Source of the DNA: Clostridiales bacterium
Lineage (GTDB): Bacteria > Bacillota > Clostridia > Christensenellales > Borkfalkiaceae
DNA: 64,000 nt
Reading direction: 5' to 3'
NCBI GenBank assembly: GCA_015055805.1
Contig: SVHN01000003.1
Span: 23,924-87,923, forward strand
Position 1 is the stretch's first letter; each line of letters starts with the position of its first letter. The position numbers were made by a program, and so were the translations under genes. Positions 1 to 8,677 of the stretch are shown here, piece by piece. Below the pieces are notes generated by a model, which ran no database searches, was not told the DNA's origin, and worked only from the letters and a program-made list of their open reading frames with translations.

Positions 1-268
1 GAACGTTTAATTTCATTTCAAAGTTACCTACGACAAGCGAGTTCTTAACAGACAAAACGTTGTCGTTTGAAGTTATTTCCGCAACGACTTTATCGTCTTT
101 AAACTCAACCTTATCCACGCCTGTAAAGTACGTGGACGCGCTTGCAGATATCGCAGCGTTTGCGGTATTCGGTTTAGAAATAAAAGAAACTGCAAATAAG
201 GCGAACATTAAAGCCATAAGGCTCGCCGATATCGTAATCAAGATTCTATGCATCTTAGCACTATTCAT
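1..268 (-). CDS. Secreted or membrane-anchored protein, N-terminal part only
   Basis: This reading frame runs off the left edge of the window, so only about the first 89 residues are visible. It begins MNSAKMHRILITISASLMAL, a basic start followed by a long hydrophobic stretch to about residue 30, then NTANAAISASAS, which fits a signal peptide cleaved near the A-N-A. The mature start (about 40 to 89) is polar and not recognised. The ATG at 268 follows AAGGAG at about 11 bases. An ATG nearer the ribosome site is followed at once by a stop. The plus-strand frame in the same place is its shadow. No function can be assigned. Confidence 0.75.
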   Translation of the reverse strand, partial: MNSAKMHRILITISASLMALMFALFAVSFISKPNTANAAISASASTYFTGVDKVEFKDDKVVAEITSNDNVLSVKNSLVVGNFEMKLNV

Positions 269-310
269 ATAAGCATAATCTCCTTAGCTTAAATACACTA
301 CATCTGCTAT

Positions 311-339
311 ATTTTACACAAAAAACAAAGGTTTGTCAA
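311..339 (-). promoter_or_regulatory. Sigma-A type promoter for the secreted protein
   Basis: Read on the minus strand: TTGACA, a 17-base spacer, then TAAAAT. The -10 box lies about 40 bases upstream of the ATG at 268. Both boxes and the spacing match the vegetative consensus. Confidence 0.65.
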
Positions 340-496
340 TTGCCTTTTGTCTTTTTTTGAAAATAATATTATATTTATATAATATTTATACCCTATTTAG
401 TCTTTTTTAACGGTAAAATTAATCTTTTTCCATTAACTAAAACTGCAATAAAAGAATATACTGACAGTAAAGAATTTTATTTTAGGCGTTTTACTA

Positions 497-1030
497 ATGA
501 TTTATTTCTTACTTTTAACCGCGCTTACCGTCAGCATTGATTCTTTCGTATGTGGATTTTCGCTGTCGCTTAATTCTAAAAAGAAGTTGCCCATTATTTT
601 AGGCATTACCCTAACAGTATTAATAATGTGCTCTTTTGTGAACTACTTGACGGCGTTCTTCGCGGAAAAAATAACCGAGAAAACGGCAAGCGCAGGCGGA
701 CTTATTTTGATTGCCGTAGGTCTTTTTAACCTTATAAAAAAACCGACCGACAGTCAAGGTGAAAAAACTTGCGGCGGACTAAAACTTGCGCTCATTACCG
801 GGTTTGCCGTCGGGCTTGACGGCGCACTTGCCAACCTATCGTTATCACTTATGGGAATTAACGCTTTCTACGTTCCCATTATTATTGCCGTTATGCACGG
901 AATTATGATATCGCTCGGTGTTATTTTGAGCAATACTGCGCTTGCGAGAAAATTTGCAAAAATCGAGTTTCTTCCACCGCTTATACTAATTCTTTTGGGT
1001 GGATACAAACTACTCGGTTTATTCATATAA
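497..1030 (+). CDS. MntP/YtaF-family membrane protein
   Basis: A 177-residue, almost entirely hydrophobic protein with about six membrane segments. Two similar halves carry the family's acidic membrane motifs: VSIDSFVCGFSLSL near residue 13 and GFAVGLDGALANLSLS near residue 102. This pattern is that of the MntP (manganese efflux) and YtaF (sporulation membrane protein) family. The length fits MntP, which is about 190 residues; YtaF is slightly longer. Manganese export is the simplest reading, but the YtaF branch cannot be excluded in a spore former. The gene stands alone, is convergent with the RluA-type gene and shares a hairpin terminator with it. The ribosome site is weak (TTTTAGG). Confidence 0.75.
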   Translation: MIYFLLLTALTVSIDSFVCGFSLSLNSKKKLPIILGITLTVLIMCSFVNYLTAFFAEKITEKTASAGGLILIAVGLFNLIKKPTDSQGEKTCGGLKLALITGFAVGLDGALANLSLSLMGINAFYVPIIIAVMHGIMISLGVILSNTALARKFAKIEFLPPLILILLGGYKLLGLFI

Positions 1031-1056
1031 AAAGTGGCGGAAATTCCGCCACTTTT
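1030..1056. terminator. Bidirectional hairpin terminator
   Basis: AAAAGTGGCGGA, a 3-base loop, then TCCGCCACTTTT: a 12-base-pair stem with A and T tracts on its two sides. It lies between the convergent genes ending at 1030 and 1074 and can serve both. Confidence 0.8.
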
Positions 1057-1073
1057 GCTGTTTTATATTAGTT

Positions 1074-1784
1074 TTATATGCTCGGTTTTATTATCTTTAC
1101 CGCGCGTTCGGTATCAAAAGCGTTCCACGGAATATTTTCTTTCGGGGGCTGAACACGGAACACCATACGTTCTTTGCTTACCGGGTGGGTAAACGAGAGA
1201 TAGTATGCCCAAAGCGCAAGATAGCCTTTCTTTGCCTTTTCACCGCCGTAACGCATATCACCGTAAACGGGCGTTCCTATCGCGCTCATCTGAACGCGGA
1301 TTTGGTGACTTCTTCCTGTATGCAGTCTTACGTCTACCATTGAAAGGTCGTTTACAGTTTCTAAAACGTTATATTCAAGTTCAGCAAATTTTGCGCCTTG
1401 AACGCTTGGCGGACAAACGTAAACCATGTTATTCACCGCGTTCTTTTTCATATAGTGCGTAAGGGTTGCTTTCTCTTCCCTAGGCGTGCCGACGAGTACT
1501 GCAAAGTACCTTTTTTCAAAGTCGCCTTCTCTCATTTGTTCAGAGAGTCTTGCCGCCGCCTTAGAACTTTTTGCGAACACCATAACGCCACCCGTCGGGC
1601 GGTCAAGTCTATGCACCAAGCCGAGATAGACGTTGCCCGTTTTATGGTAGGTTTCCCTTATATAATCTTTAATTATGGTGAGCATATCCCTATCCTTGCT
1701 TTCGTCTTCACAAGAAGGAATATTCTGCGGTTTTAACACCACGATTATATGATTGTCTTCATGTAAAATTATTAAATCTTCCAT
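1074..1784 (-). CDS. RluA-family RNA pseudouridine synthase
   Basis: A 236-residue pseudouridine synthase. It isomerises specific uridines in rRNA or tRNA. The active-site motif HRLDRPTGGVMVFAKS is complete, with the catalytic Asp at residue 61. There is no N-terminal S4 RNA-binding domain, so the protein resembles short RluA/YhcT-type enzymes rather than RluB or RluD. The target site cannot be read from sequence. It ends one base before the next gene downstream of the ileS operon and is likely cotranscribed with ileS and the methyltransferase. Confidence 0.88.
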   Translation of the reverse strand: MEDLIILHEDNHIIVVLKPQNIPSCEDESKDRDMLTIIKDYIRETYHKTGNVYLGLVHRLDRPTGGVMVFAKSSKAAARLSEQMREGDFEKRYFAVLVGTPREEKATLTHYMKKNAVNNMVYVCPPSVQGAKFAELEYNVLETVNDLSMVDVRLHTGRSHQIRVQMSAIGTPVYGDMRYGGEKAKKGYLALWAYYLSFTHPVSKERMVFRVQPPKENIPWNAFDTERAVKIIKPSI

Positions 1785-1785
1785 A

Positions 1786-2652
1786 CTATTTATCCTGTAT
1801 CCAAATTCCGCTGTTACCGCAAGGCAAAATCACACCGTCCTCTTGGGTTTTAAGCCCTACTTCGTAAGCCTCTATCTTGCCTTTAATTTTACTGTTTACG
1901 GTAAGCGATAAAATGTTTTTCAAGACCTGCGGTTGAAGTCCTGTCGTATAACTATTTATAAGCACGAACAAGGGATTGTCGCTCAATACGCCCGTGCAGA
2001 GTTCTACAAACGAATACAATTCGTTTTCCAACTTCCACATCTCGCCGTTTGGACCTCTTCCATAACTCGGTGGGTCCATAATAATGGCGTCGTACTTTCT
2101 TCCCCTACGGATTTCCCTTTCAACGAACTTCTTACAGTCGTCGATTATATATCTAACCTTACCGTTGGGTATATTAGAGAGCCTTACGTTTTCGCCCGCG
2201 CGCTCAACCATACCTTTAGCCGCGTCGACGTGGCAAACGTTTGCGCCTGCTTTTGCGCAAGCGACGGTTGCGCCGCCCGTATACGCAAAAAGGTTAAGAA
2301 CGTTTATTTCCCTACCTGCGCCCTTTATTAGTTCGGTCATCATATCCCAGTTGACAGCCTGCTCGGGAAAAAGCCCCGTATGCTTAAAACCCATAGGCTT
2401 TATCTTGAATTTTAGGTCTTTATATGTTACCGTCCACGATTCGGGCATCTTACCTTTAATAAGCCATCTTCCACCGCCACTTTCACTTCTAACGTATTTT
2501 GCTGCCAAGCCTTTGTAGCCGTCCATATCGTTTTGGCTTTTCCAGATAACCTGTGGGTCGGGACGGAGAAGTATTACGTCCGCCCAACGCTCAAGTTTAT
2601 ATCCGTTCCCCGTGGCAATAACCGAATAGTCTTTCCACTCAGTTGCTCTCAT
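1786..2652 (-). CDS. Class I SAM-dependent RNA methyltransferase (RlmI-like)
   Basis: A protein of about 288 residues with a Rossmann methyltransferase core: VLNLFAYTGGATVACAKAGA binds S-adenosylmethionine, and IIMDPPSYGRGPNGEMW is the D-P-P-S-Y motif of the RlmI/RlmK group of 23S rRNA methyltransferases. It lacks the N-terminal PUA domain of RlmI. The start at 2652 is chosen because its ATG overlaps the TAA of ileS (TAATG), which indicates translational coupling; an upstream in-frame start would lie inside ileS. The substrate is inferred from the family only. Confidence 0.85.
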   Translation of the reverse strand: MRATEWKDYSVIATGNGYKLERWADVILLRPDPQVIWKSQNDMDGYKGLAAKYVRSESGGGRWLIKGKMPESWTVTYKDLKFKIKPMGFKHTGLFPEQAVNWDMMTELIKGAGREINVLNLFAYTGGATVACAKAGANVCHVDAAKGMVERAGENVRLSNIPNGKVRYIIDDCKKFVEREIRRGRKYDAIIMDPPSYGRGPNGEMWKLENELYSFVELCTGVLSDNPLFVLINSYTTGLQPQVLKNILSLTVNSKIKGKIEAYEVGLKTQEDGVILPCGNSGIWIQDK

Positions 2653-5600
2653 TATTTTACCTTGTTTACGATTACCGTGCAAGCTGCGCCGTTTATGTCG
2701 AGTTCTTTCTTAAATCCGTCTACTTCGCCTACTACAATAGCATCTGCTAATACGACCGACTTAATATCTTTTCCGTTCTCGAACGCATTTATAACGCCTT
2801 GATCTTCGGTAACGTAATTAACGATTATCCTATCTACTACTTCAAAGCCTGCCTCTTTACGCATGGTTTGGATTTTAGAGATAAGTTCTCTCTCGATACC
2901 TTCTGCCTTAAGCTCTTCCGTAACGTTAGTATCCATTACTACCGTGATACCCATATCGCTCGACGCGATAAAGCCTTCGGCACTCTCGGTTGAGATAAGA
3001 AGATCGTCAAGCGTAAACTCGAAGTTTGCGCCTTCAAACTCGGTCTTATAAGTTTCGCCACTCTTAACCGTGGTTACAACCGCGTTAGCGTCGCAAGTTT
3101 CAAGGAATTTTCTTACCTTGCCTAAAAGCGCGCCGTACTTCGGCCCTAAGGTTTTGAGTTGCGGTTTAATCTTATAAGTTACAAACTTAGTTGCATCGCG
3201 AAGATATTCAACTTCTTTGACGTTTAATTCGTCCTTTGCTATTTCAAGAAGTCCTTCGCTAAGCTCGGTTCTTCTCTCTGAACATACGTAGATTTTAGAT
3301 AGCGGTTGACGGTTTTTAATGTTTGCCGTATTTCTGCAAGCACGACCTAAAACGACGATATCTAATACGTTCTGCATACCTTCTTCCAAAGTCTTATCTA
3401 TCGCACTTTCGTCTACGCTTGGGAAAGCGCACAGATGCACAGACATAGGCGCGTCTTTATAGAAAGACGGAACAAGGTTTTGATATATTGATTCTGCCAT
3501 AAACGGCGTAAAGGGTGCGGATAGTTTTGCCATTGTTACAAGCACGGTGTAAAGGGTGGTGTATGCGGCGATCTTATCGTCGGTCATATCGTGTCCCCAA
3601 TACCTTTCTCTACCGCGGCGAACGTACCAGTTAGATAGGTCGTCGGTAAAGCTCTGCAACGCTCTTGCGCTGTCAAAAATATTGTATTCGCTAAGTCCTT
3701 TGTCTACCGTTTTAACAAGCGTATTTAGTTTTGACAATACCCACTTATCCATAAGGGTAAGTTTGCAGTCTTCAAGTTTATAGTCGGCAGGGTTATATTT
3801 ATCTATCTCTGCGTAAAGTACGAAGAACGCGTAAGTATTCCAAAGCGTACCCATAAACTTTCTCTGCGCCTCTGATACGGCTTCTTCGTAGAACCTTGAC
3901 GGTAACCACGGTGCAGAACCGGTATAGAAATACCATCTTACTGCATCTGCGCCTTGCTTATCGAGTATGGTCCAAGGATCGACTACGTTACCTTTATGCT
4001 TACTCATCTTGATGCCGTTCTTATCGTTTACGTGTCCTAAAACTATACAGTTCTTAAACGGCGCTTTCTCAAAGAGAAGGGTGGATATCGCAAGCAACGT
4101 ATAGAACCACCCCCTAGTCTGGTCGATAGCTTCGCTTATAAAGTCTGCCGGGAAGTGACTTTCAAACAGTTCCTTATTTTCAAAGGGGTAATGATACTGC
4201 GCAAACGGCATTGAACCAGAGTCAAACCAGCAGTCGATAACTTCTTTTTCGCGAACGTATTTTCCGCCGCACTCACAGTCAAACGTGCAGTCGTCGATAT
4301 ACGGACGGTGAAGTTCTATATCACCTTCGATATGGCAGAGATCTTTAAGTTCTTTCTTGCTGCCAATAACGTGTATCTTTCCGCATTTATCACAAACCCA
4401 AACGGGAAGTGGTGTTCCCCAATAACGTTCACGGGACAAGCCCCAGTCGATAACGTTTTCAAGGAAGTTACCCATTCTGCCGTGCTTTATGGTTTCGGGC
4501 ATCCAGTTTATAGAGTTGTTTGCCTCGATAAGTTTATCCTTTACGGCGGTCATCTTTATAAACCAACTACTTCTTGCATAGTAAAGTAGCGGTGTATCGC
4601 AACGCCAGCAGAAAGGATAGCTATGTTCAAACGGAAGTTCTTTGAACAACAATCCGTTCTCTTTTAACATTTTGATTATGATTTTATCTGCGTCCTTAAC
4701 GAACTTACCTGCAAGTATTCCCGTGCAGTCAAGCATGTTGCCCCTATCGTCAACGAGTTTAACAAAAGGTAGATTGTATTTTCTTCCTACGTTTGCGTCG
4801 TCTTCACCGAACGCGGGCGCGATATGAACGATACCGCTACCGTCGGTCAACGTTACGTAGCCGTCGCATACGATATAGTAGGCTTTTTCCTTAAAGCTAC
4901 CGAGAGCATAGTCGAATAGTGGAATATATTCTTGTCCTTCGTACTCGATACCTTTCTTAACGCTAAGCGTTTCATAGTTTTCAAATAGCGACGGAACGAG
5001 TGCTTCTGCAAGAACGTAAACGCTGCCGTCTTCCGCTTTTATCTCGGCGTAATCTTCCTTAGGGTTTACGCACAACGCGACGTTTGAAGGTAACGTCCAG
5101 GGCGTGGTTGTCCAAGCAAGGAAATATGCGTTCTCTCTATTCTTCATCTTAAAGCGTACGAAAACCGATATATCCTTTACGTCCTTATAGCCTTGCGCAA
5201 CTTCGTGCGAAGAAAGCGCAGTTCCGCAACGTGGGCAATATGGAACGATTTTGTGTCCTTTATATAAAAGACCTTTTTCGGCAATAGTCTTTATTGCCCA
5301 CCAAACCGATTCGATATAGTTATCGTCGTAGGTTACGTACGGGTTTTCCATATCCGCCCAGTAACCAACGCGGTCACTCATCTTCTCCCACTCGGATTTA
5401 TATTTCCAAACGCTCTCTTTACATTTTGCGATAAACGGTTCGATACCGTATTTTTCTATTTCCTGCTTACCGTCAATGCCTAGAAGTTTTTCAACTTCAA
5501 GTTCAACGGGAAGACCGTGGGTATCCCAGCCTGCCTTTCTCAAGCAATGGTCGCCCTTCATAACGTGATAACGCGGTATAATGTCTTTAATTACGCGCGT

Positions 5601-5780
5601 TAAAATATGCCCGATATGCGGCTTGCCGTTTGCCGTGGGCGGCCCGTCGTAAAAGGTGAACTCGCGATTACCTTCGTTCTCTTGAACGTTCTGTTCGAAA
5701 ATCTTGTTGTCTTTCCAAAACTTAAGTACTTCTTTTTCCCTATCTAGGAAGTTTAAGGTCGTTTCAACTTTCTTGTACAT
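2652..5780 (-). CDS. ileS: Isoleucyl-tRNA synthetase, probably type 2
   Basis: Charges tRNA-Ile with isoleucine in the cytoplasm. The 1042-residue protein has the class I signatures PHIGH (55-58) and KMSKHKGN (591 onward), the GWDTHGLPVE motif of the IleRS/ValRS group, and a large CP1 editing domain between them. The length, the KMSKHKGN form and the C-terminal region fit the type 2 (eukaryote-like) isoleucyl-tRNA synthetases, which are often less sensitive to mupirocin. That assignment is from pattern memory, not alignment. It is the first gene of a three-gene operon with the methyltransferase and the pseudouridine synthase. No T-box leader was seen upstream; a simple promoter lies at 5831-5859. 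Confidence 0.97.
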   Translation of the reverse strand: MYKKVETTLNFLDREKEVLKFWKDNKIFEQNVQENEGNREFTFYDGPPTANGKPHIGHILTRVIKDIIPRYHVMKGDHCLRKAGWDTHGLPVELEVEKLLGIDGKQEIEKYGIEPFIAKCKESVWKYKSEWEKMSDRVGYWADMENPYVTYDDNYIESVWWAIKTIAEKGLLYKGHKIVPYCPRCGTALSSHEVAQGYKDVKDISVFVRFKMKNRENAYFLAWTTTPWTLPSNVALCVNPKEDYAEIKAEDGSVYVLAEALVPSLFENYETLSVKKGIEYEGQEYIPLFDYALGSFKEKAYYIVCDGYVTLTDGSGIVHIAPAFGEDDANVGRKYNLPFVKLVDDRGNMLDCTGILAGKFVKDADKIIIKMLKENGLLFKELPFEHSYPFCWRCDTPLLYYARSSWFIKMTAVKDKLIEANNSINWMPETIKHGRMGNFLENVIDWGLSRERYWGTPLPVWVCDKCGKIHVIGSKKELKDLCHIEGDIELHRPYIDDCTFDCECGGKYVREKEVIDCWFDSGSMPFAQYHYPFENKELFESHFPADFISEAIDQTRGWFYTLLAISTLLFEKAPFKNCIVLGHVNDKNGIKMSKHKGNVVDPWTILDKQGADAVRWYFYTGSAPWLPSRFYEEAVSEAQRKFMGTLWNTYAFFVLYAEIDKYNPADYKLEDCKLTLMDKWVLSKLNTLVKTVDKGLSEYNIFDSARALQSFTDDLSNWYVRRGRERYWGHDMTDDKIAAYTTLYTVLVTMAKLSAPFTPFMAESIYQNLVPSFYKDAPMSVHLCAFPSVDESAIDKTLEEGMQNVLDIVVLGRACRNTANIKNRQPLSKIYVCSERRTELSEGLLEIAKDELNVKEVEYLRDATKFVTYKIKPQLKTLGPKYGALLGKVRKFLETCDANAVVTTVKSGETYKTEFEGANFEFTLDDLLISTESAEGFIASSDMGITVVMDTNVTEELKAEGIERELISKIQTMRKEAGFEVVDRIIVNYVTEDQGVINAFENGKDIKSVVLADAIVVGEVDGFKKELDINGAACTVIVNKVK

Positions 5781-5830
5781 TTTATTCGCTCCCGAACTTT
5801 TATGTTATATATTTAAAACTATACTCATTT

Positions 5831-5859
5831 ATTATATCGGTATTCGACAATTTTGTAAA
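5831..5859 (-). promoter_or_regulatory. Sigma-A type promoter of ileS
   Basis: On the minus strand: TTTACA, 17-base spacer, TATAAT, ending about 50 bases before the ileS start. There is no room for a T-box leader between this promoter and the gene. Confidence 0.65.
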
Positions 5860-5898
5860 GTTAATTTTGGTTAATTTATAAATTTCAATTAAAATTAC

Positions 5899-5927
5899 TT
5901 GCTAATTTTGACTTTTTAAGTTAGAAT
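5899..5927 (+). promoter_or_regulatory. Candidate promoter of the SRP RNA gene
   Basis: TTGCTA, 17 bases, TAGAAT. The -10 box ends 6 bases before the predicted 5' end of the SRP RNA at 5934. The -35 box is weak; position is the main support. Confidence 0.5.
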
Positions 5928-5933
5928 ATTATA

Positions 5934-6200
5934 GCCGTGCTATGCGGGGAGTTAGCGATGCCCTGTTATCCGCAATTCGCTTAGCGGAGCTGAACGCTGT
6001 TTAGCGGCTTTCGCCGTGGAAGGTTGCGCGCAATAAGGGACGTTGATATCAAGGTCTTATGCAATGCGTTCCCGCGAACCGTGTCAGGACAGGAATGTAG
6101 CAGCACTAAACGGTAAAACGCATGTGATATAAGGTTGCTTTGAAGGAGTTACCTGTTGCGTTTCCACTTCGGCGGCGTTTGTCAATAGCAGTTGCACGGC
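5934..6200 (+). ncRNA. ffs: Signal recognition particle RNA, large (Bacillus/Clostridium) type
   Basis: This RNA is the scaffold of the signal recognition particle, which with Ffh delivers nascent membrane and secreted proteins to the Sec translocon. The 5' end GCCGTGCTA pairs with the 3' end TAGCAGTTGCACGGC, closing a molecule of about 267 bases. The 5' part (GGGGAG..AGCGATGCCCTGT) matches the Alu domain of Gram-positive SRP RNAs. The S-domain tip is present around 6080-6105: CAGG, ACA, the GGAA tetraloop at 6092-6095, TGT, then AGCAGCACTAA, which forms the conserved internal loop bound by Ffh. The presence of the Alu part separates it from the short proteobacterial 4.5S RNA. Confidence 0.93.
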
Positions 6201-6212
6201 TTTTTTGATTAA

Positions 6213-6247
6213 AAAACGGAGTTCTTGTGAACCCCGTTTTCTTTTTT
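6213..6247. terminator. Hairpin terminator between ffs and the polysaccharide locus
   Basis: AAAACGGAGTTC, loop TTGT, GAACCCCGTTTT (one mismatch), followed by T-rich sequence. It terminates the SRP RNA on the plus strand and can also end the long minus-strand polysaccharide operon. Confidence 0.75.
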
Positions 6248-7445
6248 ATTTTGTTTCAATATAATCTTTTAAACTTAAATACGTACCTGCCGTCCACCCC
6301 ATCATTTGCGGTGTCCCGTACTCGCTGACGGCGTCTATTCCGCCCGTCTCGGCGTTATACTTTTCCCAAAGTCCGCCCGTCTTTTTATAGTTTTCATCAA
6401 CTAAACTAACGTATTTTTTCGCTATTCGTTCGGCGTCTTCTTTTAAGCCATAATTATCTAATGCGTAAACACAGACGTAATGCAAGGGTGCCCAAGCGTT
6501 AGGATATCCCCATTGATAATTATTTTGGGTCTTTTCCGCCGCCGTTAGTGCGTACTGCATTTCTAGCGCGGAAAGCGTCTTTTTCAATCCGTCTACATTT
6601 TCTTTTTCTGCTACGTCACAAAAGTAAGGAAAGAAAGATGCGCAACTGATTATTTCAGAGTGCGTTTTCGTCTTATAGTTATAGTCTAAATATACGCTTT
6701 TTTCTTTATTAAAGCACAGACTGTTTACAAGTTTTTTTCTTTTCTCTGCCCTATCTTGCCAAATTTTCGCGCTAGACAAGCCAAGTTCTAGACATATAAA
6801 CGCCGCGCTATTTTCCGTCATATATAGTATGCAGTTTAGATCCACGGGATTAAAATCGGTGCATCTACCGTTAAACCTTGCGGTAAAGTCCCAACCCGAT
6901 TCAGCTTCGGCAAAATAGTCTAGCCCTGCGAGGCTAGGGTCTCTTTCTTCGGTCTTGATTCTGTTCTTTACACCGATATAAAAGTTTGCGCACTCTTTTT
7001 CGGTATAATCGCCATAATATCTATTTAAGCCGCTTGGCGTACTGCGTTTTTCCATCCAAAACTCATACTCTTTTTCTATTGCGCTATAAACGTTTTTCAG
7101 CCAGTTTTTATCTTTTATCTTATCGTAAACGTCCTTTACCATTGCGCCGAAAAACGGGGGCTGACTTCTGCCTAAAAAATCAAAGTGGCTACCGTTAGGC
7201 ATATATCCCCATCTATTTATTAGGTGGGCAATATTATCGACGTTGTTTTTGGCAAGCGTTACGTTTTCACTACAAATTAGACCTTTGTTTGTAAAATACG
7301 TATCCCAGTAATACATATCGTCAAACTGCTCTTTTATACATGGAACGGTATATGGATACGGCAACCCCATTTTTCGGTTGCCGTCTTCTTTCCGCTCTCT
7401 CACGGTGTTTTTCCAGTTTTCAATTATATACGTTGTTGCGTTCAT
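6246..7445 (-). CDS. GH37 trehalase-like glycoside hydrolase
   Basis: A 399-residue (alpha/alpha)6-barrel hydrolase of the trehalase family, which splits alpha,alpha-trehalose or a related sugar. Family motifs are present: YYWDTYFT near 46, ESGWDFTARF near 182 with the general-acid Asp at 186, QWGYPNAWAP (signature 2, with Gly where trehalases normally have Asp), and SEYGTPQMMGWTAG near the C-terminus carrying the likely base Glu. It is shorter than typical trehalases (about 540) and has no signal peptide, so it acts in the cytoplasm. It is the last gene of the polysaccharide operon, 7 bases after a nucleotidyltransferase, which suggests a role in that locus rather than in trehalose use. Confidence 0.75.
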   Translation of the reverse strand: MNATTYIIENWKNTVRERKEDGNRKMGLPYPYTVPCIKEQFDDMYYWDTYFTNKGLICSENVTLAKNNVDNIAHLINRWGYMPNGSHFDFLGRSQPPFFGAMVKDVYDKIKDKNWLKNVYSAIEKEYEFWMEKRSTPSGLNRYYGDYTEKECANFYIGVKNRIKTEERDPSLAGLDYFAEAESGWDFTARFNGRCTDFNPVDLNCILYMTENSAAFICLELGLSSAKIWQDRAEKRKKLVNSLCFNKEKSVYLDYNYKTKTHSEIISCASFFPYFCDVAEKENVDGLKKTLSALEMQYALTAAEKTQNNYQWGYPNAWAPLHYVCVYALDNYGLKEDAERIAKKYVSLVDENYKKTGGLWEKYNAETGGIDAVSEYGTPQMMGWTAGTYLSLKDYIETK

Positions 7446-7452
7446 GTTTATC

Positions 7453-8598
7453 CTAGTACTTATATTTGTCTACGGGGAAGTCCGTCGATTCTAAAACTTT
7501 TCTGAACTTATCAACCTTTTGTTCGCTCATTGAGTCCATATTGCCTGTAAACTTAGCGATTGATTTTCTTCTAACTAAAAGCACTTCAAACCATTTATAT
7601 ACCCACATAATAGGCAACATAAACGGTAGGTATTTTAAGAAAGGATACAGAATTTTCATTGTTCTATATTTAGGAAATAAAGTGACAAAGAGATATTTAA
7701 GTCTAGCGTGTTTATTCTTACTGTTCTTCTTTATGTTCTTGACCATCACGGAATTTCTTTCCGCGCCGTAAACACCGCTAGAAAGTATTATATCCGAAAG
7801 GGCAGTAACTTCTTCGGTTGCGGAATAATCGTCGTCAAACCAGTATTTTGCAAGTTCTTCGACCATATGCGTAAACTTATATAGTCCTAACTTTTCAAAC
7901 TCGGTTTTTAGGTATTCTTTATCTAGATTTTTTGCCGTGTTAAACTCATAAACGTCTAAAACCGTTCTTATGCCGAACCCACCGTTAAAGAAGTGTTTTG
8001 CGGTGTGCGTCATAAAGTAAATATAAAAATCTTCGTCCGAAAAATAATATTTTATGCCGTCGTCGGTCTTCAACTTTTCCCACACGTTTGAAAAGTACTC
8101 GTACCCCAAAGAATACTCGGAAAACAGTTCTTCGTGCATTTCTACGGTTACAACGCCGTTGTGCCATTCCTTATCTTTCTTAAAGTCAAGATTTTCTAGA
8201 ATTTCTTTAACCTTTTCTTGTTTTTCTACGTCGAATAAAATATCTACGTCGCAAGACAATCTATGCTCAGGGATCTGGTAAAGCTGTCTTAAAACAGACC
8301 CTTTCATAGGCATAAATTTTATGTTATTCTCATACAGTTGCTTATATATTTCTTGCGCGTAATAATCTTGCTGAACCTGTTGATGTATTTGCGCAAGCGC
8401 GCTATTCCTTGCTATGAGTTTTACGTTGTCGGGTACGTCCGCTCTTTCCTTTACGGTATCATAAAAAATCGTAGATAAACTGTGCGCTTTAGCTATATAA
8501 AACGCGCGCTTCCAGTCTACGTCCTTGATCTCGCTAGACTTACCCAAATATCCCCTTATCAGTTGGATTAAGTTCTTTGCATTGTCGATGCAATCCAT
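7453..8598 (-). CDS. PF14907-like nucleotidyltransferase family protein, copy 1
   Basis: A 381-residue protein with a minimal nucleotidyltransferase centre: KGSVLRQLY (99-107), then SCDVDILF with D117-x-D119 as the metal-binding pair. This G-S..D-x-D arrangement preceded by MPMKG is typical of the uncharacterised NTP_transf_5 family (PF14907), which is common in polysaccharide loci. A conserved THTAKHF block follows near 200. The substrate is unknown. It is paralogous to the next gene upstream (8678-9859); both share the block order and a basic C-terminal region. Start ATG at 8598 follows AGGGG. Confidence 0.7.
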   Translation of the reverse strand: MDCIDNAKNLIQLIRGYLGKSSEIKDVDWKRAFYIAKAHSLSTIFYDTVKERADVPDNVKLIARNSALAQIHQQVQQDYYAQEIYKQLYENNIKFMPMKGSVLRQLYQIPEHRLSCDVDILFDVEKQEKVKEILENLDFKKDKEWHNGVVTVEMHEELFSEYSLGYEYFSNVWEKLKTDDGIKYYFSDEDFYIYFMTHTAKHFFNGGFGIRTVLDVYEFNTAKNLDKEYLKTEFEKLGLYKFTHMVEELAKYWFDDDYSATEEVTALSDIILSSGVYGAERNSVMVKNIKKNSKNKHARLKYLFVTLFPKYRTMKILYPFLKYLPFMLPIMWVYKWFEVLLVRRKSIAKFTGNMDSMSEQKVDKFRKVLESTDFPVDKYKY

Positions 8599-8677
8599 AC
8601 AATTTCCCCTATCGCTTATTTTTTTATTTTTTCTTAAGCTAGTATTTTTCGTCGGGTCGTTTTTTATATTTTCGTTA

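Noticed and set aside
60..272. Plus-strand frame of 70 residues
   Set aside because: It is antisense to the signal-peptide gene, which has a promoter and ribosome site on the minus strand.
5781..5930. T-box leader for ileS
   Set aside because: No specifier or antiterminator-like sequence is present and the promoter sits within 60 bases of the gene.
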